A stretch of 12,614 nt of DNA, taken from assembly GCA_005801485.1 (NCBI GenBank), contig SYDM01000012.1, positions 1 to 12,614 on the forward strand, given 5' to 3'. Both the position numbers and the translations under genes were made by a program. Below, piece by piece: positions 7,101 through 12,614 of the stretch. The notes under the pieces are model-generated. The model did no database searches and had not been told where the DNA came from. It saw nothing but the letters and a program-made list of their open reading frames with translations. The stretch comes from Rickettsiales bacterium. Lineage in GTDB: Bacteria > Pseudomonadota > Alphaproteobacteria > Pelagibacterales > Pelagibacteraceae. Each line of letters opens with the position of its first letter. The first letter of the stretch is position 1.

Positions 7101-8027
7101 ATGAATATATTAAGAAAAATAAGTGTATTAATCGCATCTTTGTTTTTAATACTATCAATTTCTACTTCTTCATTTGCTGCTGGTAAAAAAATATTACTTA
7201 GCATCAAAGGACCTGGATCAGGAAACCCTTTTTGGGCTTCTGTTGAAAAAGGTGCTAAAGAAGAAGCTAAAAAATTAGGTGTTGAATTAATAATTATTGC
7301 TCCACCACAAGAAGGTGACGTTCAAGCTCAAGTAAATCAATTAGAGGACCAAATTGCTAAAGGTGTTGACGCTATAGCTCTTGCTCCTGGTGATCCTAAA
7401 GCTTTAGCTCCAGTAGTTGATAAAGCTTTAGCTAAAAAAATTCCAGTTGTGTTTGTTGATACAAACGGAAGTAATCCAGGCGTATCTTTTATTGGAACAA
7501 ACAATATGAATGGCGCAGGATTAGCAGCTAAATTTATTTGTGAAAATACTCCAAAAGGATCTAAAGTTGCCGTTTTAACTGGTATTGAATCTCAATCAAC
7601 TGCGTTATTAAGAAGAGATGGTGCAGTAAAAGGTCTTAAAGATTGTGGTCTTACTATTGTAGCAACTCAAACAGCTGAGTGGGATACTGCAAAAGCTAGA
7701 GGAGTTACTGAAAGTATTATAGCTAAAAATAAAGACATTAAAGCTATCTTTGCTTCTAATGACAACATGGGATTAGGTGCGGTACAAGCTATTAAAGATG
7801 CGGGTCTAAAAGGTGTCGTTGTAGTTGGTTTTGATGCTACACCAGATGCTGCAAAAAGTATTTTAGCTGATGGTATGACTGCTACGATAGCTCAGTTCTC
7901 ATATAATATGGGTGCTTACGGTGTTAGATATGCTTTAGATTTAGCTAATGGTAAAAAAATCGAAGCAAATATTGATACTGGAACTCAATTAGTTACTAAA
8001 AAGAACGCTACTGAATTTAGCAAATAG
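7101..8027 (+). CDS. Periplasmic sugar/polyol-binding protein of the ABC importer
   Basis: Captures the ligand in the periplasm and delivers it to the permease. The 308 residues begin with a Sec signal peptide: basic MNILRK, a hydrophobic core at 8-22, and likely cleavage at SSFA/A (26/27) or one residue later. The mature part has the two-lobed type 1 periplasmic-binding fold (Peripla_BP_4, RbsB-like): NPFW (42-45), LEDQIAKGVDAIALAP (81-96), VVFVDTN (116-122), ASNDNMGLGAVQAI (218-231) and VVGFDATPDA (241-250). By eye, D120, N220, D245 and Q265 align with ligand residues of ribose-binding protein. The two ribose-gripping Arg appear replaced by T121 and L169, so ribose is unlikely. The ligand may be inositol or another sugar, given the downstream iol genes. 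Its strong ribosome binding site and following terminator point to separate, high expression. Confidence 0.93.
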   Translation: MNILRKISVLIASLFLILSISTSSFAAGKKILLSIKGPGSGNPFWASVEKGAKEEAKKLGVELIIIAPPQEGDVQAQVNQLEDQIAKGVDAIALAPGDPKALAPVVDKALAKKIPVVFVDTNGSNPGVSFIGTNNMNGAGLAAKFICENTPKGSKVAVLTGIESQSTALLRRDGAVKGLKDCGLTIVATQTAEWDTAKARGVTESIIAKNKDIKAIFASNDNMGLGAVQAIKDAGLKGVVVVGFDATPDAAKSILADGMTATIAQFSYNMGAYGVRYALDLANGKKIEANIDTGTQLVTKKNATEFSK

Positions 8028-8049
8028 TATTTAACTAATTTAATTAATT

Positions 8050-8084
8050 AAAAGGGTGGAATTTATATTTCACCCTTTTTTTTT
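8050..8084 (+). terminator. Intrinsic (rho-independent) terminator after the binding-protein gene
   Basis: AAAAGGGTG (8050-8058) pairs perfectly with CACCCTTTT (8071-8079). The stem extends inward through a G:T pair and two A:T pairs to the six-base loop TTTATA (8062-8067). A run of nine T occupies 8076-8084, partly inside the stem as usual. It starts 23 nt after the binding-protein stop and is the strongest terminator seen in the window. It separates the transporter from the mutarotase gene, which therefore needs its own promoter or readthrough. Confidence 0.9.
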
Positions 8085-8090
8085 ATGTAT

Positions 8091-8096
8091 TATAAT
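8091..8096 (+). promoter_or_regulatory. Candidate -10 box of the mutarotase-kinase unit
   Basis: A perfect TATAAT lies between the terminator and the ATG at 8104. The usual 6-8 nt from -10 box to start site would put the transcript start at about 8103-8105, that is, at the start codon, implying a leaderless message. No good -35 sequence is found 16-18 nt upstream, where the terminator stem lies, and TATAAT is common in AT-rich DNA. Confidence 0.4.
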
Positions 8097-8103
8097 ATTT
8101 TTT

Positions 8104-8568
8104 ATGTTAATAAAAATTGATCCAATTCTTAGTCCCGCGCTACTGTTTGCTTTAAGATCGATGGGACATGGAGACAAATTGGTTTTAGCTGACGCTAATT
8201 TTCCTTCACATTCTATAAATAAAAACGTAGTCAGATTAGATGGGGTTAATATAGCAGATGCAGCAAAAGCTATTTTATCAGTTTTTCCATTAGATAGCTT
8301 TGTTGTTTCCCAAGGTAAACCTGCAGTTGTTAGAATGCAAATAGATGCTAAACCAAATGAATTAAACGACACACATAAAGAATTTATAAAAATCGTAAAA
8401 GAGACTTCTGGCTCAAATTGGCAAGTTGGTTCGATAGAAAGACAATCTTTTTATGAAGAGGCCAAGAAAGCATTCGTAATAGTGACTACTACGGACGCAA
8501 GACCTTTTGGATGTTTTATAATGACGAAAGGCGTGATTAAGCCTGACGGCAGTGTTTGGGTACTTTAA
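8104..8568 (+). CDS. RbsD/FucU family sugar mutarotase
   Basis: Family members (L-fucose mutarotase FucU, D-ribose pyranase RbsD) interconvert anomers or ring forms of sugars in the cytoplasm so that the next enzyme gets the form it uses. The 154 residues open with the FucU signature: IDPILSPALL (5-14), MGHGDKLVLADANFPS (20-35) with the catalytic His22 and Asp30, and VVRLDG (42-47). SFYEEAKKAF (115-124) and FIMTKGVI (138-145) match the C-terminal part. Where classic members have Tyr-x-Asn in the active site, this one has F135-G-C137. The start is ATG 8104 because the longer frame begins inside the terminator hairpin and would add an atypical hydrophobic stretch. The kinase gene follows after 5 nt, so the two are coupled. 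The sugar acted on is unknown. Confidence 0.88.
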   Translation: MLIKIDPILSPALLFALRSMGHGDKLVLADANFPSHSINKNVVRLDGVNIADAAKAILSVFPLDSFVVSQGKPAVVRMQIDAKPNELNDTHKEFIKIVKETSGSNWQVGSIERQSFYEEAKKAFVIVTTTDARPFGCFIMTKGVIKPDGSVWVL

Positions 8569-8573
8569 CTTAA

Positions 8574-9488
8574 ATGGGTTCAATTTGTATCTTTGGAGTT
8601 TTTGTAGCTGATTTATGTTTTTTTGGTCGAACAATACCTTTAAGAGGACAAACAATTTTAGGCAATAAATATATAGTTGGACCTGGCGGTAAAGGATCTA
8701 ATCAAGCTATTGCTGCAGCAAGATTAGGTGCAAATGTAAAATTTATAACTAAATTAGGAAAAGATTCTTACGCTGATATGGCCATTAGCTTATATAAAAA
8801 ATGTGGTATGAAAATTGATACAATTATTCAAGACCCAAATTTGAGTACTGGTGTGGCGGGAATAATGATAGACGAAAATACTGGTGATAATATTATTAAT
8901 GTTATTCCAGGTGCAGCAGGTCATTTAAATAATAAAGATATCGATAAAAATTTAAATGCAATAAAAGCTTCAAAAGTATTTTTAACACAGTTAGAAGCAC
9001 CACAAAAAGTTATGAGCTATGCTTTAGGTAAAGCTAAAAATTTGGGGTGTATAACTCTAGTTAATCCTGCTCCAGCTGCAAAAATTAATGAAAAAGATTT
9101 AAAAAAAATAGATTTCTTTACTCCAAATGAAAAAGAAGCAGGTTTTTATTTAAAAAAAAATATAGAAACACAAACTGACATAAAAAAAGCTGCAAATGAT
9201 TTATTAAAAAAAGGAATTAAAAATATTGTCATTACTTTAGGAGCTAAAGGAGTATATTTTGCTAATTCAAAAGAAAATTATTTTATTGATGCATTTAAAT
9301 TAAAAAAAAAGGTAGTTGACACAACAGGAGCCGGCGATGCATTTAATGGTGCTTTTGCATTTGCTATCGCCAATGACTACGATAATAAAAAAGCTTTAAA
9401 TTTTGCAAATAAAGTTGCTGGAATTTCCACAACAAGCTTAGGTGCTGCTAATTCAATGCCAACATTTAGAAAAGTTAATAATTATTAA
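8574..9488 (+). CDS. rbsK: PfkB-family sugar kinase, ribokinase-like
   Basis: ATP-dependent cytoplasmic kinase that phosphorylates an incoming sugar. The 304 residues match ribokinase length (about 300-310). PfkB signature 1 is in GPGGKGSNQAIAAARLG (36-52); signature 2 is VDTTGAGDAFNGAFA (248-262), with catalytic base D255 and the GAGD anion hole. E141 (LTQLEAP), NPAPA (164-168) and TLGAKG (221-226) also match ribokinase. In the N-terminal sugar-contact motif, E. coli RbsK has GSINAD; here it is GVFVAD (8-13), so Asp13 is kept but the sugar-binding Asn is Val11. The substrate may therefore not be ribose. It is not an obvious IolC. It follows the mutarotase gene by 5 nt and its stop lies 3 nt from the end of convergent iolE. 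The rbsK symbol reflects family similarity only. Confidence 0.85.
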   Translation: MGSICIFGVFVADLCFFGRTIPLRGQTILGNKYIVGPGGKGSNQAIAAARLGANVKFITKLGKDSYADMAISLYKKCGMKIDTIIQDPNLSTGVAGIMIDENTGDNIINVIPGAAGHLNNKDIDKNLNAIKASKVFLTQLEAPQKVMSYALGKAKNLGCITLVNPAPAAKINEKDLKKIDFFTPNEKEAGFYLKKNIETQTDIKKAANDLLKKGIKNIVITLGAKGVYFANSKENYFIDAFKLKKKVVDTTGAGDAFNGAFAFAIANDYDNKKALNFANKVAGISTTSLGAANSMPTFRKVNNY

Positions 9489-9491
9489 TTT

Positions 9492-10391
9492 TTATCTAGT
9501 GATTTCAAATCCACAATCAAGAGCAATTTTTTTGAGATGATTGAAACCAATTTTTCCATATTCAAAAGGATTGGCTTTTTTTGGATTTTGTTCTGCTTCA
9601 ACAACTAACCATCCATTGTAATTAATAACTTTTAATAGTTTTAAAAAAACTTTGTAATCAATACATCCGTCTCCAGGAACAGTAAATGCACCTGCAAAAA
9701 AAGCATCAATAAAACTTAAATCTTTTTTAAGAGCATTCTCTAAAACATTTTTTCTTATATCTTTACAATGCACATGGAAAAGTCTTGAAGAATAATCTTT
9801 TGCAACTTTTACAAAATCACCTCCTGCAAACATCATGTGGCCAGTATCAATAAGTAATTTTACTGAATTTTTTGTATTATCAATAAGCCTTTCGGTATCC
9901 TCTTGAGATTGAATCACAGTACCCATATGATGATGGTAAACAAGAGGTACGCCGTTATCTTCCATATATTTGCTGATCTCATTAATTTTAATATAAAAAT
10001 TTTTCCATTCATCTTTATTTAAAATGGGTCTTTTAGAAAGAGGTGTTTTGGCTTGACCTTGAACAGAACCTGAAACTTCTGCAAAAACCATACAAGGTGC
10101 TTTACAGTCTTTAAACAAATCCAGTTGGACTTGCATCAAAGATATTTCTTCTTTAACAGTATTATTTAATAAATTAGCTCCGTACCAACCGGAGCATAAT
10201 TTAAGATTTTCTTTTTCTAGTTTTGGAAGTAATTCTTTTGATCTTTTTGGAAACTTGCCTCCAGCTTCTATGCCAGAAAATCCAATTTGATTAGCTTCTT
10301 TTAAACATTGTTCAAGGGAAGTTTCGCCGCCTAGTTCAGGAAAATCGTCATTGCTCCAAGCAATAGGTGAAACGCCAATTTTAATACTCAT
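9492..10391 (-). CDS. iolE: Inosose dehydratase IolE (2-keto-myo-inositol dehydratase)
   Basis: Dehydrates 2-keto-myo-inositol (scyllo-inosose) to 3D-(3,5/4)-trihydroxycyclohexane-1,2-dione, the second step of inositol catabolism. The 299 residues fit IolE and its xylose-isomerase-like TIM barrel. Features recalled from known IolE proteins appear in order: IGVSPIAWSNDDFPELGGET (5-24), GFSGIEAGGKFP (37-48), VYHHHMGTVIQSQEDTERL (151-169), LLIDTGH (179-185), FHVHCKDIR (205-213), GAFTVPGDGCIDY (234-246) and VVEAEQNPKKANPFEY (263-278). The last includes the Glu of the metal site. The start MSIKIGV at 10391 is chosen; the frame runs on to 10577 but that part overlaps the divergent gene. It is the only clear gene on this strand, converging on the kinase and diverging from two dehydrogenases. 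A 3-keto-sugar epimerase or lyase of the same fold is the alternative. Confidence 0.88.
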   Translation of the reverse strand: MSIKIGVSPIAWSNDDFPELGGETSLEQCLKEANQIGFSGIEAGGKFPKRSKELLPKLEKENLKLCSGWYGANLLNNTVKEEISLMQVQLDLFKDCKAPCMVFAEVSGSVQGQAKTPLSKRPILNKDEWKNFYIKINEISKYMEDNGVPLVYHHHMGTVIQSQEDTERLIDNTKNSVKLLIDTGHMMFAGGDFVKVAKDYSSRLFHVHCKDIRKNVLENALKKDLSFIDAFFAGAFTVPGDGCIDYKVFLKLLKVINYNGWLVVEAEQNPKKANPFEYGKIGFNHLKKIALDCGFEITR

Positions 10392-10450
10392 AAATAATTT
10401 AATTATAGTTGTTTTAAATTTATATATATTATTTAATAAAATATTTTCAA
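10392..10450. promoter_or_regulatory. Divergent promoter region between iolE and the dehydrogenase pair
   Basis: This 59-nt, nearly pure A/T spacer is the only place for promoters of both divergent units. On the minus strand a perfect TATAAT (complement of 10402-10407) ends 10 nt before the iolE ATG. On the plus strand TAAAAT (10437-10442) ends 8 nt before the ATG at 10451. Neither has a good -35 box, and neither gene has a Shine-Dalgarno sequence. Both messages would have very short or no leaders. Shared control of the two units is inference from the layout. Confidence 0.45.
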
Positions 10451-11581
10451 ATGCAAATTTTAAAACTTGGCATAGTGGGTGGTGGTCCAAAATCATGGAT
10501 TGGAAACGTTCATAGAATTGCATCAAGAATTGATGGAAAATATATAATTTGTGCTGGGTCTTTTTCACGAGATCCAAAATTGAGCAGCACTTTTGGAGCT
10601 ACATTAAATATTCATAAAGACAGATGTTATTCAAATTATAAATTAATGGCAGATACTGAAAAAAAGAGAAAAGACGGCATAGATGTAGTTGCTATAATGA
10701 CACCTCCTGGTAGCCATCAAATTATAGCTGAGTATTTTATTAAAAAAAATTTTCATGTCATTTCAGACAAGCCTTTTGCGGCAACTTACGATCAAGCTAA
10801 AAAATTATACACGACTATTATTAAAAATAAAAAAATTGTTTATGGATTGACACATAATTACTCATCATACCCAATGGTTAGAATGGCAAAAAAATTAGTC
10901 GCTGATAATAAAATAGGAAATATAGAAATTATTAACGTTGAATATGTTCAAGACTGGTCAAAAGGAGTTGTTGTTACGTTAAAAAATGCCAAAAAAATAT
11001 TTAAATGGAAAATTGATAAAAAGATTGTTGGTTCGTCAGCTGTTTTAAATGAAATCGGTACCCACGCATATCATTTAGCTAATTATATAAGTGGATTAAA
11101 AGGTAGCTCATTATTTGCAGATATTAAAAAATATAGTAAAAAAATTAACTTAGATAGTAACGCTCAAGTTTTTTTAAATTATGAAAATGGAGCTAAGGGA
11201 ATTTTCTGGACCTGCATATCTGCTAGAGGTGGAGTCTATGGTTTAAGAATTAGAATATTTGGTTCAAAAGGAAGTTTAGAATGGGTACAAAATGATCCAA
11301 ATTATTTAAAATTAAATCCAGCTAAAGGAGCAACAAAAATATTAGAAAAAGGATTTCACGAAGCAGATTTTTCAAATGATTTTGCGAGAGTAAAACCAGG
11401 TCATCCAGAAGGATATATTGATGCATTTGCAAATATTTACAACGAGGTTGCTGATAGAATTATATCAAAAAATAAAACGAAAATTTATTATTATCCAACT
11501 GCTTATCAAGGACTTCTAACAGCTAAGTTTATTCAAACGTGTATAGATTCATCTAACAAAAAAAAATGGATTAAATTCTAA
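10451..11581 (+). CDS. Gfo/Idh/MocA family NAD(P)-dependent oxidoreductase
   Basis: Probable dehydrogenase oxidising a ring hydroxyl of a cyclitol or sugar to a ketone, or the reverse. Of 376 residues, the N-terminal Rossmann domain starts with LGIVGGGP (6-13) and continues through AGSFSRDP (35-42) and VVAIMTPPGSHQ (79-90). The family Lys motif is DKP (106-108; usually EKP), with catalytic Lys107. The C-terminal alpha/beta domain has NEIGTHAYHL (200-209), where H205 and H208 sit near the expected catalytic His, and IFGSKGSLEW (269-278). It belongs to the longer group whose N-terminus reads GGG...IG.VHR.A...DG, distinct from IolG. Its stop overlaps iolG by one base (TAATG). Divergent iolE suggests a role on another inositol isomer such as scyllo-inositol, or on a related keto sugar; this is inference. 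Confidence 0.87.
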   Translation: MQILKLGIVGGGPKSWIGNVHRIASRIDGKYIICAGSFSRDPKLSSTFGATLNIHKDRCYSNYKLMADTEKKRKDGIDVVAIMTPPGSHQIIAEYFIKKNFHVISDKPFAATYDQAKKLYTTIIKNKKIVYGLTHNYSSYPMVRMAKKLVADNKIGNIEIINVEYVQDWSKGVVVTLKNAKKIFKWKIDKKIVGSSAVLNEIGTHAYHLANYISGLKGSSLFADIKKYSKKINLDSNAQVFLNYENGAKGIFWTCISARGGVYGLRIRIFGSKGSLEWVQNDPNYLKLNPAKGATKILEKGFHEADFSNDFARVKPGHPEGYIDAFANIYNEVADRIISKNKTKIYYYPTAYQGLLTAKFIQTCIDSSNKKKWIKF

Positions 11582-12585
11582 TGATTAATGTTGCTTTATT
11601 TGGACTCGGTAGAATTGGACAGATGCATGGAGAAAACTTGTTCAAACACCCTAAATTTAAATTAAAATATATTTATGATACAAATAAGCTACTTGCTCAA
11701 AAATCAGCTAATAAATTCAATGCTACAGCAATAAGTGACTATAAGTTGGCATTAAAAGATAAGAAAATAGATGTAATATTCATAGCATCATCTACGGCAA
11801 CACATATAAAATTTATTAGAGAATCGGCAATTCATAAAAAAACTATTTTTTGCGAAAAACCATTAGATTTAGACTTAAATAAAATTGTAAGCTGCAAGAA
11901 ATACATAAAAAAATTTTCCCCAAAAATTCAAATAGGTTTCAACAGAAGATACGATCCTGGCCATTATTATTTGAAAAAATCTATTGACCAAAAGAAAATT
12001 GGTGTACTGCAAAAAATCATAATCACTTGTAGAGACCCGGCGCCTCCACCGTATGCTTATTTAAAAACAGCAGGTGGTATATTTAAAGATATGATCATTC
12101 ATGACTTTGATCTCATTAGATTTTATCTAAAAAATGATCCAATCCAAGAAGTTTTTGCAACAACAACTAATTTATCAGAATATTATAAATTATTTAAAAG
12201 TGTCAATGATCATGAATTAGCTACTGTTGTTTTAAAATCAAAAAAAGGAGTTTTGTGTACGATTAACAACGCAAGACATTGTACGTATGGACACGATCAA
12301 AGAGTTGAAGTTTTTGGAACAAAAGGCATGCTAATTTCAAATAACAAAAGAGATAATGAAGTTGAATTCAGCAGTACAAGTGGAACTAATTCAAAAACAA
12401 AACTATTAAATTTTTTTATTGAAAGGTACAAAGAGGCTTACTACTTACAGCTTCACGATTTAGCTGATTTAACTACTAAAAATAAAAAAGCTAGAGCAAA
12501 TTTCGATGATGGACATCAAGCCTTAATATTAGCTGTAGCAGCTGCGAAATCTTTAAAAACAAAAAAAATTATTAAAATATCTTAA
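11581..12585 (+). CDS. iolG: Inositol 2-dehydrogenase, IolG-type (Gfo/Idh/MocA family)
   Basis: Oxidises myo-inositol to 2-keto-myo-inositol with NAD+, the first step of inositol catabolism and the source of the IolE substrate. The 334 residues match IolG (about 330-345). NALFGLGRIG-type fold start with GLGRIG at 8-13, then IASSTATH (68-75) and CEKPLDLD (91-98) with catalytic Lys93. The Asp-x-x-x-His pair of inositol dehydrogenases is D170 and H174 in FKDMIIHDFDLIRF (168-181). CRDPAPPPYAYLKTAGG (150-166) and YGHDQRVEVFGTKGM (236-250) are, from memory, typical of proteobacterial IolG. The ERYKEAY segment (281-287) starts the final helices. It overlaps the previous dehydrogenase gene by one base and a kinase-like gene starts 2 nt after its stop, so all three are one coupled unit. 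Another cyclitol or a pyranose remains possible as substrate. Confidence 0.85.
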   Translation: MINVALFGLGRIGQMHGENLFKHPKFKLKYIYDTNKLLAQKSANKFNATAISDYKLALKDKKIDVIFIASSTATHIKFIRESAIHKKTIFCEKPLDLDLNKIVSCKKYIKKFSPKIQIGFNRRYDPGHYYLKKSIDQKKIGVLQKIIITCRDPAPPPYAYLKTAGGIFKDMIIHDFDLIRFYLKNDPIQEVFATTTNLSEYYKLFKSVNDHELATVVLKSKKGVLCTINNARHCTYGHDQRVEVFGTKGMLISNNKRDNEVEFSSTSGTNSKTKLLNFFIERYKEAYYLQLHDLADLTTKNKKARANFDDGHQALILAVAAAKSLKTKKIIKIS

Positions 12586-12587
12586 GT

Positions 12588-12614
12588 ATGCAAATTGGTA
12601 TTGATGTTGGTGCA
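12588..12614 (+). CDS. 5' end of a possible sugar-kinase/actin-fold ATPase gene (partial)
   Basis: ATG at 12588, 2 nt after the iolG stop, opens a frame that runs off the window after nine codons, MQIGIDVGA. A short hydrophobic strand followed by IDVGA is how the phosphate-1 loop of actin-fold kinases begins (ROK glucokinases, FGGY carbohydrate kinases, BadF-type ATPases). Position in the operon fits a carbohydrate kinase, but nine residues cannot decide between these families. There is no ribosome binding site; translation would be coupled to iolG. Confidence 0.5.

Noticed and set aside
8056..8103. In-frame ATG 8056 as start of the mutarotase, adding a hydrophobic 16-residue leader
   Set aside because: The start lies within the terminator hairpin and the T-run encodes the Phe-rich stretch; FucU homologues begin at the IDP segment, matching ATG 8104.
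9475..9488. Perfect 14-nt palindrome TTAATAATTATTAA at the end of the kinase gene, possible bidirectional terminator
   Set aside because: It is entirely A/T, would form a very weak hairpin with almost no loop, and such palindromes are expected by chance here.
10392..10577. Upstream extension of iolE on the minus strand to 10577
   Set aside because: It overlaps the divergent dehydrogenase gene, whose Rossmann motif is clearly coding, and IolE proteins begin near MSIKIGV.
1..12614. CRISPR arrays, insertion sequences, riboswitches
   Set aside because: No spaced direct repeats, transposase motifs or terminal inverted repeats were seen, and no spacer without a gene exceeds about 100 nt, leaving little room for a riboswitch.

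Overview
The window is strongly AT-rich, with tightly packed genes (1-nt and 4-nt stop/start overlaps, spacers mostly under 100 nt), long A and T runs and almost no Shine-Dalgarno sequences. The gene order hom-glpX-recJ is an alphaproteobacterial arrangement. With the base composition and a half-size FrcA-type sugar ABC system, this best fits a streamlined marine alphaproteobacterium of the Pelagibacterales (SAR11) type. That assignment is inference; base composition was judged by eye.

Region 1 (1-4225) is housekeeping. It holds the tail of an unrecognised gene, then homoserine dehydrogenase (hom), class II fructose-1,6-bisphosphatase (glpX) and the single-strand exonuclease RecJ, all + strand and translationally coupled. 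It ends with tRNA-Glu(UUC) 11 nt after recJ. The tRNA has a U:U mismatch in the anticodon stem and is flanked by a 9-nt inverted repeat.

Region 2 (4241-5197) is a stand-alone D-isomer-specific 2-hydroxyacid dehydrogenase, related to SerA but lacking an ACT domain.

Region 3 (5243-8084) is a sugar/polyol ABC importer of the ribose/fructose (CUT2) class: a half-size ATPase, a permease, and a periplasmic binding protein. The binding-protein gene has the only good ribosome binding site in the window, a possible promoter with an inverted repeat, and a clear intrinsic terminator.

Region 4 (8091-12614) is catabolic. An RbsD/FucU-type mutarotase and a ribokinase-like PfkB kinase are read on the + strand. 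They converge on inosose dehydratase IolE (- strand). IolE diverges from a Gfo/Idh/MocA dehydrogenase, which overlaps an IolG-type inositol 2-dehydrogenase. A further gene, cut by the window end, starts with a sugar-kinase-like N-terminus.

Taken together, regions 3 and 4 look like a cassette that imports a cyclitol or sugar and starts its oxidation. IolG and IolE give the first two steps of myo-inositol breakdown (inositol to 2-inosose to the dehydrated dione), but iolD, iolB, iolC, iolJ and iolA are not in view. A mutarotase and a ribokinase-like kinase are not part of that pathway. Both of these, and the binding protein, differ by eye at residues that contact ribose in the classic family members. 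The cassette is therefore either two pathways sharing one importer or a variant route, and its substrate is the main open question.
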